Below are positions 1 through 10,614 of a stretch of 64,000 nt of DNA, in pieces. A program made the translations under genes and the position numbers. The notes beneath the pieces are model-generated. The model was not told the DNA's origin. It did not search any database and saw only the letters and a program-made list of their open reading frames with translations. Source of the stretch: Fallopia convolvulus (taxonomy: Eukaryota; Streptophyta; Magnoliopsida; Caryophyllales; Polygonaceae). The stretch spans positions 7,898,893-7,962,892 of the forward strand of contig OZ024727.1 in assembly GCA_964016875.1 (NCBI GenBank). Reading direction: 5' to 3'. Numbering within the stretch: the first letter of the stretch is position 1; every line of letters starts with the position of its first letter.

Positions 1-460
1 CCCAATGATTAGAGTATTATTAATTTTGAGTGTTTTTAATTTTTATAGTTAGTAGTCATATTTTACAGTGTTTTTGGGGTCTCGCAATAGTAGTAGAAAG
101 CACGAGCAAGAGCACAAAAAGCACGACTGCGCTATTGTGCTCCTGACTACACAAATCACACAAGGATTAAAAACGCGGGCACAAGCTGAAAAGCGCATTC
201 GCGCTTTTTCGGCCATGATCACGCTTTTTCCCGTCCCTATGAAGGGTAAAAAGAGGCCCGATGTCCCCTTCTTCTTCATCTTTCCTGCATTCCGCCCTAT
301 TTCTTCCGTCTTCATCCTCCTTCCACCATTTCCAAGCACTCAAAGCTCGGATTTTCCAAACAAGTCATGGTTTTTGCCCAAGAAAGAAGCCGAGTCAAAG
401 AGCAAGCCAAATAAGAGTTACCCTACCAAATCCTTCCAGGGTAGTTGGTAACGTCAACTG
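1..460. other. Unassigned repeat-like sequence, no gene
   Basis: I see no coding similarity here. The overlapping open frames are short and low in complexity (Ser/Pro/Phe-rich). The stretch lies next to a gypsy 3' remnant and its composition resembles LTR sequence of large plant gypsy elements, but I could not fix an LTR boundary. This is inference only. Confidence 0.3.
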
Positions 461-2500
461 AGAGTTACCTGACCATGTAGTTGGTAGGGTAGTCTACTGT
501 GTTGGATTTGTACGAGATCCTCTTGTCTTGACTACTCTTCTAGATCCTTAACTTACCAACTTCCTTAAATGGCTCAGTTTCCTTCTCCTTTTTGACCTGA
601 AATTTCAAGAAAAGCAAAGCGTAGATACCAAACCACAAAACTAAACTAAACTATTAAAAACTGCCTAGACACACAGATATGGAAGATTGATACATAACTA
701 AACATAATCTAAAATGCACCCTAAACATGTTCTAAATTCAAGTTATCAAAATCTCCTAAACTTGAACCTTGCTAATCCTCAAGCAAGAACTAAACTCAAC
801 ACCACACTAGACAAAGCAATCCAAGTTTCCACCTTACATTTTTGACAAGCAATAATCAGTGGGCTTGTAGTTCACCAATTGAAATCATTGCACATGCTCA
901 TAATATCAAAGAAACCAAGACAATGCATTCATTCTAGCCCTCACTAGCTAAATGTGTTTCTCTCTCACTCGAGTGTTTAAGGTATAGTGTTTCCGATCAA
1001 TTCTCAACTAATATTGCTAAACTACCATATGATTGCATCATTATTCTAAATCTCCACCGCAATGGACATTGCATACACCAAAAATCAAGAGGTCTTTTAA
1101 TGGGCTGTAATGTGGCCAAGGTGAGAAGATTAAGGTGGGGAATAAATTTGGCTATGTGGTGCCAAATCTAGAAAATAGGAATCAAGCTTCATCAACATCA
1201 ACCAACCTTTTTAGCTCACTTTCTTTCCAAACCTTTCACTTATACTTTAACTTCTTATTCTTTCTTCTCCCTTTTTCTTCACACCTTTTCTTTTTCTTGT
1301 TCTCTTTTTACTCAAAACCTTTTCTTCCCATTGCTTTTTATGCTCGTCTTCTTATGCATTTTTTTTATCAAACTCAATTTGCTTCTCAATCTTAACTTTG
1401 ATTCTCTTTACTTCACAATATTTTTCCTATAACTCATCGACCAATCTCATTCTTCTTCTTCTCAACTCCCCAACTCACTCAAACTTCACAAAACAAACCC
1501 ATTAAAATTCCTATTCTCCAGAAGCGTCAGGCTCATTAGGATCGAGGTTCAATTTTGTGGAGCTAAAAAAGATAGGTTATTAAGACTAATAGAGGTTGTA
1601 AAAAGAAGGATTAATATGCAGGGTGGATAGGAAAATACAGGCTAATGAAAAATAATGACTCTATTACTTTAATGTCGTATGCAAGACTCATGTAAGCAGC
1701 CTCAAAATAGATATCTAAACGCAAGTTCTAGTGTTGCAAGTCAAAGAGAGATACTCAAGAAATAAAGAGAGGACAAATAGTCCTAGAAAGGCTAAAAATT
1801 TGATCACACAAGGTTAAGCTTACCTAGAACTTCGGCAAAATCTTAAAGTCTCAATAGATAACATGTGTTCATTCAATTATATGCAAAACATACAAATCCA
1901 CAATCATGCTAATATACGAAGGTTTCAACAATTTAAGGATGTCATGGGGTTTTAGAGTTATGCAAAGAATAATTATAGGACAAGGGTTTTTCGATTAAAA
2001 ACGGACTTAACAACACCTAAAATGCATGATTTTTTTTCTCTTTTTTATACAAAGACAAATGCAAAAACTTAGACATGAAAATGCAACCTAACATGCAACT
2101 ACAAGCAATCTAACTAACATGAAACATGTTTCCCTCCCCCAAACTTAAAATCTACATTGTCTCCAATGTAGAAAATAAAAGAGAGAAGAAAACACTAACC
2201 TTGGGTTGTCTCCCAAACAGTGCATTATCGACCCCCTTAGAGATAGAGTTTTTGACCTTCTTTCTCTGTCTCCTCCATTATAAATACATGTCTTCGCTAT
2301 GTATGATGAACACCTCATATTCGTTGAGATTGCTAGCAAGACTTGTTCTTTACCTCGACGTTCGATCGACAAATTACTCTTTTGACTTAGAATCGGAGCT
2401 GGATTACTGGTCCCTTCCCCATGTGTCCATTGTTTTGTAGATTTTAGGTTAAAAATGAGCTTGGAATGAAAGGTGAACAAGGGAATATACGATCAGTACA
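460..2500 (-). mobile_element. Ty3/gypsy (Athila/Tat-type) 3' untranslated remnant
   Basis: On the minus strand, 2125-2170 reads a short inverted repeat around ACATTGGAGACAATGT followed by TTTAAGTTTGGGGGAGGG and CATG. That string is typical of the post-integrase region of Athila/Tat gypsy elements. Just upstream on the same strand (about 2195-2240) is a segment corresponding to the family's 'GGGAGACAACCCAAGG' stretch. The rest, down to about 460, is AT-rich non-coding sequence of the kind found between pol and the 3' LTR. No pol domain remains in the window, and neither LTR nor a target duplication could be placed. Orientation and family are inferred from these motifs alone. Confidence 0.55.
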
Positions 2501-2543
2501 TTGAAGACGAATTTTTGTCCACTAACAAAATTATATACTCTAG

Positions 2544-2619
2544 GTTGCAACGATAAATCTCAAATTGCATATTAAAGTTAAAAAGGTACTAGTTTGCAAC
2601 GATAAAGCTCAAATTGCAT
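2544..2619. repeat. Short direct repeat at the left edge of the Pack-MULE
   Basis: A segment of about 27 bp (2544-2570) recurs with two or three differences at 2592-2619. The second copy ends exactly where the terminal inverted repeat begins. It may be a small tandem duplication or an older insertion scar. Confidence 0.5.
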
Positions 2620-4148
2620 TACCGGAAACCACCCTTACAATATGTCATATTAGCGTAAACCACCCTTTCAATGGCAATTTACCGAGAACCACCCCTAGAA
2701 CGCCTTCTGTTACGTTTTGACCACCCAATTAAAATTTTCCGTTTGAAAACACGTTAACTCGTGCAATGACCCTTTTGCCCCTCTATTTCCCCCCAAATTA
2801 CACCCCAATCTTTCTCCCAATTTGATGAAATTCAGTATTTTCCCCCAAATTACACCCCAATCTTTCCTCCTTCCTCCTACTCCTCCTCCTATCGATTCAA
2901 TACACAACCACGGAGTCAGATGAAGAAGACGATGAATTTGACTTAGAAGAACCCGCAATTGGCGATTGTTTGGTATTCCAGGACGGAATTTTCGACGACC
3001 CATTTCTCAAGCAAGAGGAAGAAGAAGAGGAGGATGTCGAATTGAATATTCAGTTCAAGAAGAAGAAGAAGAAAACGCAAAAGCGGCTCCCGGAGGTGGA
3101 GCCTTAGAATCTGGTTCCAGAAGAGTGGCAGAGAGTTGTGGATGAAATCAATATTACGAAGAAGGAGAGGCGGAAGATTGCTCAGGAATTCGAGTACGGT
3201 CAGAAGCTTGACAAGAAGAAGAAAGTCGCTTTGCCCCTCAGGGTTAATTTGGAGGAATACTTGAAGTACAGGGATGAGAAGCTCTCTCAGGTGAAACCCC
3301 TCGTTCTTCAAAACCCTAATGAGTTTGGAGTTGGAGTTAGGAGGAGGAAAATTGGGGAGGATTCTGGCTCCGGTGGCGCCAGGGTGGAGCCCAAGAACCC
3401 TAGATGGGTGGTTTATGGTCGGAGTTTAGAGGATATTAGTGAGTTCTTTAATGCCGAAAAATATCAGCCTGGATATAGTGAATCCAATTCTGAAGGTGAA
3501 CCTTCTTTCTTTGATTTGCAAGTGATTTTTTGGTCTCAAAATTAATTGCATAAATGAAAGATGGGATTGATGATTTATTGATGATTTTTGAAATTGAAAT
3601 GATTTCAGACATATATTTTCCTCTGAATACATGACAGTGCCTAGACAAAATGGAATGTGTGGATTCTGTATCATGAGGGGTTATGTAGATCAAAGATTAA
3701 CAAAAGCACTGAAGACTGATCACAAATTTGTTTATTGCCTTGCTACATTTTTGCATTTGAATCATTTCAATGCCACTTCCAAGATGTTCATGATAATTGG
3801 TGATTTGATGTGTATTGATATGAAGTATAATCCCCAAGATACGAGCTCTGATCGAATTCCACTAATTTCGCCTAGCAATTTTGAGCCCTAGAAATCGAAT
3901 TGGGAGAAAGAGGCATATAGGAATCGATATGCGCAGTCAAGAGGGAGAAAGAGGAAGATTGGGGTGTAATTTTGGGGAAAATAGAGGGGCAAAAGGGTCA
4001 TTGCACGAGTTAACGTGTTTTCAAACGGAAAATTTTAATTGGGTGGTCAAAACTTAACGGAAGGCATTCTAGGGGTGGTTCTCGGTAAATAGCCATTGAA
4101 AGGGTGGTTTACGCTAATATGGCATATTGTAAGGGTGGTTTCCGGTAA
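2619..4148. mobile_element. Pack-MULE-like element carrying an AKRP gene fragment
   Basis: The element is bounded by long terminal inverted repeats of about 194 bp (2619-2812 and 3955-4148) that begin TTACCGGAAACCACCC and match nearly base for base. Within each repeat the phrase 'AAACCACCC' recurs several times. Between the repeats lies a piece of a host gene (2913-3495) and no transposase. Long inverted repeats around a captured gene fragment are the definition of a Pack-MULE. I could not find an 8-10 bp target duplication (left flank AAATTGCA, right flank AAAAGTCAT), so assignment to the Mutator superfamily rests on repeat length and cargo. The right repeat also occurs in the two downstream tandem copies (5887-6080 and 7819-8012); the left repeat does not. 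Confidence 0.6.
2913..3495 (+). pseudogene. AKRP-like gene fragment (N-terminal part), copy 1, with in-frame stop
   Basis: One frame reads an acidic stretch, a Lys-rich run, an in-frame TAG (3105-3107), then 'EEWQRVVDEINITKKERRKI', 'NLEEYLKYRDEKLSQ', 'VAPKNPRW'-type text (here VEPKNPRWVVYGRSLEDISE) and 'FFNAEKYQPGY'. From memory of the family this matches the region before the ankyrin repeats of plant chloroplast ankyrin-repeat protein AKRP (EMB2036). No ankyrin repeats follow: similarity stops at a GT-type donor at 3496, so the capture probably ends in an intron of the parent gene. The transit-peptide end is also missing. The fragment lies inside the inverted repeats at 2619-4148. The TAG makes it non-functional as a continuous reading frame; an internal ATG at 3138 could start a 135-codon ORF. 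Confidence 0.65.
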
Positions 4149-4313
4149 AAAAGTCATTAAATTATATAATTTGGAAGATACTCTATTTGTGAAATCGTCC
4201 ATCAAAATCAAGTAGGAACACTACCAGTTTGCATGCGCGCTCAACAGATTCGATCTTGTCTCAAACAGCAAGGATCAGTTATCATTCCTATCAATTCACC
4301 CCAAATTCATTTA

Positions 4314-4647
4314 GGGCCCGTTTGGTTTTCTATTTCGGAAACGTAAACGGAAAGGAAACGAACTTAGTCTATATTAGTGTCATGATACATCAATGATAAA
4401 TTTTCTCTTGCCTTGAGTCACCTCATTTTTCATGCAAAAATGTACCGCAAGCCTCCTTGCGGTACTCAATCCCTTTGCCTAATTTTAACATGGGGTAAGC
4501 AAATTCCCTATTCTCCTCTAACCATTTTCCTTCCCCCTTCTCTAGACCCATTAAAAAAAATTTGTTGTCAATGTATTGTGACACATAAGTGGTCTATATT
4601 CATTTCCTTTTCATTTACGTTTCCGTGGTTGGAAACCAAACGGGCCC
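4314..4647. mobile_element. Tourist-like (PIF/Harbinger) MITE, copy 1
   Basis: This 334-bp non-coding element begins GGGCCCGTTTGGTTT and ends in its inverse. Direct TTA trinucleotides flank it at 4311-4313 and 4648-4650. A TTA duplication with these termini fits the PIF/Harbinger superfamily. It sits between the Pack-MULE right repeat and the defensin-like promoter. Confidence 0.8.
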
Positions 4648-4967
4648 TTAATATTGGAAAGTAATTGAATGGGTTTTTTTTGTGGTCAAAGCAGATGGAG
4701 TAGCAAATCAAATCAGCTATCAATTCATGAAATCAAAAATCAAATTAATTACTAAAAGAAAAAATAATTTCTCAAAAGCATTTATGAGAAGATTAATATT
4801 ATGCCAATTATTATTCATACACTTTAAATGTTTTCTTTTACACTGTGTTAAAATGCTATTATAAATACCACGAACACAAGAATCTTAAATTGTCTTCCTC
4901 CAAACCAAAAAACAAAGAAAGAAATCATCTTATTTTAACCATCTTATTTTCAATGTTAACATTGAAA

Positions 4968-5477
4968 ATGGCGGTCAAAACCATTCCCATCTCGAAGCTC
5001 CTTTGTATTGTGCTCTTGTTTCCGGAGGTGGAGCCTTAGAATCTGGTTCCAGAAGAGTGGCAGAGAGTTGTGGATGAAATCAATATTACGAAGAAGGAGA
5101 GGCGGAAGATTGCTCAGGAATTCGAGTACGGTCAGAAGCTTGACAAGAAGAAGAAAGTCGCTTTGCCCCTCAGGGTTAATTTGGAGGAATACTTGAAGTA
5201 CAGGGATGAGAAGCTCTCTCAGGTGAAACCCCTTGTTCTTCAAAACCCTAATGAGTTTGGAGTTGGGGTTAGGAGGAGGAAAATTGGGGAGGATTCTGGC
5301 TCCGGTGGCGCCAGGGTGGAGCCCAAGAACCCTAGATGGGTGGTTTATGGTCGGAGTTTAGAGGATATTAGTGAGTTCTTTAATGCCGAAAAATATCAGC
5401 CTGGATATAGTGAATCCAATTCTGAAGGTGAACCTTCTTTCTTTGATTTGCAAGTGATTTTTTGGTCTCAAAATTAA
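4968..5477 (+). pseudogene. Chimera 1: defensin-like signal peptide joined in frame to AKRP fragment, with TAG
   Basis: The ATG at 4968 starts the same signal-peptide coding exon as the defensin-like gene at 8832. After about 17 codons the tandem-duplication join (near 5021) enters the AKRP fragment in the same reading frame, giving '..VLLFPEVEP' and then the TAG inherited from the captured fragment (5037-5039). After the stop the frame continues open to 5477, including 'INITKKERRKIAQEFEYG' and 'NPRWVVYGRSLEDISEFFN'. A TATA box (TATAAATA, 4860-4867) lies about 100 bp upstream, as in the parent. As it stands, the product would be a 23-residue peptide made almost only of a signal sequence. Whether it is transcribed is unknown. 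Confidence 0.7.
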
Positions 5478-6245
5478 TTGCATAAATGAAAGATGGGATT
5501 GATGATTTATTGATGATTTTTGAAATTGAAATGATTTCAGACATATATTTTCCTCTGAATACATGACAGTGCCTAGACAAAATGGAATGTGTGGATTCTG
5601 TATCATGAGGGGTTATGTAGATCAAAGATTAACAGAAGCACTGAAGACTGATCACAAATTTGTTTATTGCCTTGCTACATTTTTGCATTTGAATCATTTC
5701 AATGCCACTTCCAAGATGTTCATGATAATTGGTGATTTGATGTGTATTGATATGAAGTATAATCCCCAAGATACGAGCTCTGATCGAATTCCACTAATTT
5801 CGCCTAGCAATTTTGAGCCCTAGAAATCGAATTGGGAGAAAGAGGCATATAGGAATCGATATGCGCAGTCAAGAGGGAGAAAGAGGAAGATTGGGGTGTA
5901 ATTTTGGGGAAAATAGAGGGGCAAAAGGGTCATTGCACGAGTTAACGTGTTTTCAAACGGAAAATTTTAATTGGGTGGTCAAAACTTAACGGAAGGCATT
6001 CTAGGGGTGGTTCTCGGTAAATAGCCATTGAAAGGGTGGTTTACGCTAATATGGCATATTGTAAGGGTGGTTTCCGGTAAAAAAGTCATTAAATTATATA
6101 ATTTGGAAGATACTCTATTTGTGAAATCGTCCATCAAAATCAAGTAGGAACACTAGCAGTTTGCATGCGCGCTCAACGGATTCGATCTTGTCTCAAACAG
6201 CAAGGATCAGTTATCATTCCTATCAATTCACCCCAAATTCATTTA

Positions 6246-6579
6246 GGGCCCGTTTGGTTTTCTATTTCGGAAACGTAAACGGAAAGGAAACGAACTTAGT
6301 CTATATTAGTGTCATGATACATCAATGATAAATTTTCTCTTGCCTTGAGTCACCTCATTTTTCATGCAAAAATGTACCGCAAGCCTCCTTGCGGTACTCA
6401 ATCCCTTTGCCTAATTTTAACATGGGGTAAGCAAATTCCCTATTCTCCTCTAACCATTTTCCTTCCCCCTTCTCTAGACCCATTTAAAAAAAATTGTTGT
6501 CAATGTATTGTGACACATAAGTGGTCTATATTCATTTCCTTTTCATTTACGTTTCCGTGGTTGGAAACCAAACGGGCCC
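6246..6579. mobile_element. Tourist-like MITE, copy 2
   Basis: Second tandem copy of the 334-bp GGGCCCGTTTGG element with its flanking TTA duplications. It was copied by the 1,932-bp duplication, not by a new transposition: spacing and flanks are identical to copy 1. Confidence 0.8.
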
Positions 6580-6899
6580 TTAATATTGGAAAGTAATTGA
6601 ATGGGTTTTTTTTTTGGTCAAAGCAGATGGAGTAGCAAATCAAATCAGCTATCAATTCATGAAATCAAAAATCAAATTAATTACTAAAAGAAAAAATAAT
6701 TTCTCAAAAGCATTTATGAGAAGATTAATATTATGCCAATTATTATTCATACACTTTAAATGTTTTCTTTTACACTGTGTTAAAATGCTATTATAAATAC
6801 CACGAACACAAGAATCTTAAATTGTCTTCCTCCAAACCAAAAAACAAAGAAAGAAATCATCTTATTTTAACCATCTTATTTTCAATGTTAACATTGAAA

Positions 6900-7409
6900 A
6901 TGGCGGTCAAAACCATTCCCATCTCGAAGCTCCTTTGTATTGTGCTCTTGTTTCCGGAGGTGGAGCCTTAGAATCTGGTTCCAGAAGAGTGGCAGAGAGT
7001 TGTGGATGAAATCAATATTACGAAGAAGGAGAGGCGGAAGATTGCTCAGGAATTCGAGTACGGTCAGAAGCTTGACAAGAAGAAGAAAGTCGCTTTGCCC
7101 CTCAGGGTTAATTTGGAGGAATACTTGAAGTACAGGGATGAGAAGCTCTCTCAGGTGAAACCCCTTGTTCTTCAAAACCCTAATGAGTTTGGAGTTGGGG
7201 TTAGGAGGAGGAAAATTGGGGAGGATTCTGGCTCCGGTGGCGCCAGGGTGGAGCCCAAGAACCCTAGATGGGTGGTTTATGGTCGGAGTTTAGAGGATAT
7301 TAGTGAGTTCTTTAATGCCGAAAAATATCAGCCTGGATATAGTGAATCCAATTCTGAAGGTGAACCTTCTTTCTTTGATTTGCAAGTGATTTTTTGGTCT
7401 CAAAATTAA
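6900..7409 (+). pseudogene. Chimera 2: defensin-like signal peptide joined in frame to AKRP fragment, with TAG
   Basis: Same structure as the chimera one unit upstream: TATA box at 6792-6799, ATG at 6900, signal-peptide codons, join near 6953, TAG at 6969-6971, then an open AKRP-like frame to 7409. I see no difference that would remove the stop. Its near identity to chimera 1 indicates a recent second round of duplication. Confidence 0.7.
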
Positions 7410-8177
7410 TTGCATAAATGAAAGATGGGATTGATGATTTATTGATGATTTTTGAAATTGAAATGATTTCAGACATATATTTTCCTCTGAATACATGACA
7501 GTGCCTAGACAAAATGGAATGTGTGGATTCTGTATCATGAGGGGTTATGTAGATCAAAGATTAACAGAAGCACTGAAGACTGATCACAAATTTGTTTATT
7601 GCCTTGCTACATTTTTGCATTTGAATCATTTCAATGCCACTTCCAAGATGTTCATGATAATTGGTGATTTGATGTGTATTGATATGAAGTATAATCCCCA
7701 AGATACGAGCTCTGATCGAATTCCACTAATTTCGCCTAGCAATTTTGAGCCCTAGAAATCGAATTGGGAGAAAGAGGCATATAGGAATCGATATGCGCAG
7801 TCAAGAGGGAGAAAGAGGAAGATTGGGGTGTAATTTTGGGGAAAATAGAGGGGCAAAAGGGTCATTGCACGAGTTAACGTGTTTTCAAACGGAAAATTTT
7901 AATTGGGTGGTCAAAACTTAACGGAAGGCATTCTAGGGGTGGTTCTCGGTAAATAGCCATTGAAAGGGTGGTTTACGCTAATATGGCATATTGTAAGGGT
8001 GGTTTCCGGTAAAAAAGTCATTAAATTATATAATTTGGAAGATACTCTATTTGTGAAATCGTCCATCAAAATCAAGTAGGAACACTAGCAGTTTGCATGC
8101 GCGCTCAACGGATTCGATCTTGTCTCAAACAGCAAGGATCAGTTATCATTCCTATCAATTCACCCCAAATTTATTTA

Positions 8178-8511
8178 GGGCCCGTTTGGTTTTCTATTTC
8201 GGAAACGTAAACGGAAAGGAAACGAACTTAGTCTATATTAGTGTCATGATACATCAATGATAAATTTTCTCTTGCCTTGAGTCACCTCATTTTTCATGCA
8301 AAAATGTACCGCAAGCCTCCTTGCGGTACTCAATCCCTTTGCCTAATTTTAACATGGGGTAAGCAAATTCCCTATTCTCCTCTAACCATTTTCCTTCCCC
8401 CTTCTCTAGACCCATTAAAAAAAAATTGTTGTCAATGTATTGTGACACATAAGTGGTCTATATTCATTTCCTTTTCATTTACGTTTCCGTGGTTGGAAAC
8501 CAAACGGGCCC
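8178..8511. mobile_element. Tourist-like MITE, copy 3
   Basis: Third tandem copy of the 334-bp element, with TTA on both sides. It lies upstream of the complete defensin-like gene, so the promoter region of that gene contains MITE sequence about 320 bp before the ATG. Confidence 0.8.
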
Positions 8512-8723
8512 TTAATATTGGAAAGTAATTGAATGGGTTTTTTTTTTGGTCAAATAAGATGGAGTAGCAAATCAAATCAGGTATCAATTCATGAAATCAA
8601 AAATCAAATTAATTACTAAAAGAAAAAATAATTTCTCAAAAGCATTTATGAGAAGATTAATATTATGCCAATTATTATTCATACACTTTAAATGTTTTCT
8701 TTTACACTGTGTTAAAATGCTAT

Positions 8724-8731
8724 TATAAATA
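8724..8731 (+). promoter_or_regulatory. TATA box of the defensin-like gene
   Basis: TATAAATA lies 101 bp before the ATG at 8832 and is preserved at 4860 and 6792 in the duplicated copies. The leader between them is A-rich and has no ATG ahead of the start codon. Confidence 0.6.
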
Positions 8732-8831
8732 CCACGAACACAAGAATCTTAAATTGTCTTCCTCCAAACCAAAAAACAAAGAAAGAAATCATCTTATTTT
8801 AACCATCTTATTTTCAATGTTAACATTGAAA

Positions 8832-9345
8832 ATGGCGGTCAAAACCATTCCCATCTCGAAGCTCCTTTGTATTGTGCTCTTGTTGGCGCAAGGTAAATAG
8901 TTACAATATCTATAGTTGTCAATTTTGAGTGATTAGATGAACTGTAAAGTGAGAAAAAAAGGGTTTGGAGCAAGTCGTCCTTTGTAGGATTTTCTTTTAC
9001 TAATAGGCTCGTTAACTCCCGCTTGCTTAACTAGAACCCCTTGTTGCAATAGTTCTTGATTTTAAGTCACCTAAAACAATAACTTTATAAATTTTATCAA
9101 ATCAACAAATTTCAAAGCTAAAAAATAAATCTCTCTTTTTCTTCTTTGATTATGGATACAGAAGCAATAGGGAAGGGGGAGGATCGGCCAAGTGGTTCGT
9201 GCATTCACAACTATGAGGATTCAACCGACATTGAGCTTGTCGAGTGCAACGATGGCTGTCGCGCCATTGGCTATCTTGCCGTGGTGATTGCATTGAGTCA
9301 CCCCCTTCGTCTAGTCAATACAAATGTTGTTGCTTCAAGTCTTAA
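8832..9345 (+). pseudogene. Defensin-like cysteine-rich secreted peptide gene, one frameshift
   Basis: Exon 1 (8832-8892) encodes a start, a short basic segment and a hydrophobic core (ISKLLCIVLLLAQ), a typical signal peptide. A GTAAAT donor at 8893 and an acceptor TACAG ending at 9161 remove a phase-1 intron directly after the signal peptide, the standard layout of plant defensin-like genes. Exon 2 encodes a mature peptide with a first Cys in 'PSGSCIHNYE' and a C-x3-C pair 'ECNDGC'. Near 9257-9280 the frame is lost; in the neighbouring frame the sequence reads 'CRGDCIES' and 'YKCCCFKS' then TAA (9343-9345), the expected Cys-rich end. The shift equals loss of one base or gain of two. As written, translation runs to 9349 and lacks the C-terminal cysteines. 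It could be a true pseudogene or a sequencing error; the exact subfamily and target are unknown. Confidence 0.65.
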
Positions 9346-9487
9346 ATAATTTCGGTTTGGATAAGGAATTGAGAGAGATGAAAGGGCTACTAGGCCATGA
9401 TGTGCAATCTTATAACCTTCATCATAAAGAATATTTTTCATTCAAGCGAATATATGTTAAAGAATATATTTCTTTCAAGAGTATATA

Positions 9488-10614
9488 TGTTGGGCTAGAC
9501 ATTTGGGCCAAATAGTAACACCATCTTAGGACGAAGGCCCAATGCCTTTAGCCCGTTAATTGGAATTTTAAAATTGCCCTCAAACGTGGAATTTGAATTG
9601 CTCTTAGCAAGAAATATGTTGATGAATGGCCCAATTAAATTTATGCACAATTATTAACTATAGTATGAACACACTGAAGCTTCGATTGATCAAAGTTAAA
9701 GTTTACATATGAAGCCAATCCACATTGGATTTGAACTGTCAAAATAGTAAAACCTAACAATCCTATTTTGGAGCAACATTACATTCAAGTTTTGCTTATC
9801 TCTTATTGAATACAAGCTCCGATTATCGTTTCAAGTTTTGTTTTATGATTATTTTTTTGTTTTATAAGTTTCATGCAGGTTTATCTATGTGTCTGCCTAA
9901 TTATAATGCTAAAGAGATATTGTATTTATTTTTGTTAATATTTGTTATCTTTAACTTCCTAGCTTGGAGGATAAGTTATGTAAATATTTCTATGTATTCT
10001 ACATTCTATTAAAGTAAATCACAAGGAAACTATTTTAATAAAATTTCGTACTCTCTAATTTTACATATGGTATCAGAGGCTTATATTAGAGCCAAGGAAA
10101 TTGATAAATTTACTTCTAGAAGTCGTAAATGCATCTTTGTTGCGTATCCGTTTGGTAAACGTGGTTGGGGTCTCTATGATCTTGACTCCGGTAATACATT
10201 TGTGAGTTGAGATGCGGTGTTTTAGGAGACACATTTCCCGCTTGCTCAGGCACCTCAGTCTCCTACGGCTATTGACCAATGGTGGAACTACATGGGGCCA
10301 GAGTTGGCCCTAGCTCCCCCAATCCAAATTTTTTTAGTATATATTTTCCTTTCGTCGAGAGCTTCAATTTGGCGGGTGAGTATCCCAAAAGAATTTTTTT
10401 ACATCTATTAGAGTTGAACCCCATATCTCGTGGATGTACATGCTTCAAGCCTCCAACTTTAAGGGAGTAAAGAGATATTATATTTAATTTGTTAATATTT
10501 GTTTTTTTATCTTCCTTAAAGGATAAGTTATCAAGATATCTCTATATTGTACAATCTATCAAAGTAAATCACAGGAAAAGTATTCCAAAATATTTAGTAC
10601 CTTCTAATTTTACA
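9488..10614 (+). mobile_element. Internally deleted Ty1/copia element
   Basis: A 578-bp LTR (9488-10065) starts TGTTGGGC and ends TTTTACA, followed two bases later by the Copia primer-binding site TGGTATCAGAGGC (10068-10080). Almost directly after it, 10103-10300 encodes the post-integrase segment of Copia pol ('SRSRKCIFVAYPFGKRGW', 'LYDLDSGN', 'ETHFPL') with in-frame stops. Most of gag and pol are therefore deleted. About 150 bp matching the end of the first LTR follows (about 10466-10614), which is the remaining 3' LTR. Between them, 10315-10465 is unassigned. I could not see a clear target duplication. Confidence 0.65.

Larger units (their letters stand above)
3090..8884. repeat. 1,932-bp unit present three times in tandem
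   Basis: The segment starting CCGGAGGTGG at 3090 recurs at 5022 and 6954, a constant period of 1,932 bp, with only scattered single-base differences. Each unit holds the AKRP fragment, the right Pack-MULE inverted repeat, a Tourist-like MITE, and the promoter plus first exon of the defensin-like gene. The third unit runs into the full defensin-like gene at 8885. At both internal joins exon 1 sequence ending CTCTTGTT meets (T)CCGGAGG, with one extra T that matches neither parent. Copies 2 and 3 share differences from copy 1 (for example at 5233 and 7165), so copy 3 and copy 2 are the more recent pair. Confidence 0.92.

Noticed and set aside
3631..3891. 86-codon ORF inside the Pack-MULE (and its copies at 5563 and 7495) as a second captured gene
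   Set aside because: No family signature. It lies just after the presumed splice donor of the AKRP fragment and is conserved between copies only because of the tandem duplication.
2610..4160. Target duplications of 8-10 bp around the Pack-MULE
   Set aside because: Flanks tested at several offsets do not match; TTA and TAA at the two ends are inverse to each other and belong to the terminal repeat.
3090..8884. CRISPR-like or satellite array
   Set aside because: The unit is 1.9 kb, occurs only three times and consists of gene fragments and transposons; it is a segmental tandem duplication.
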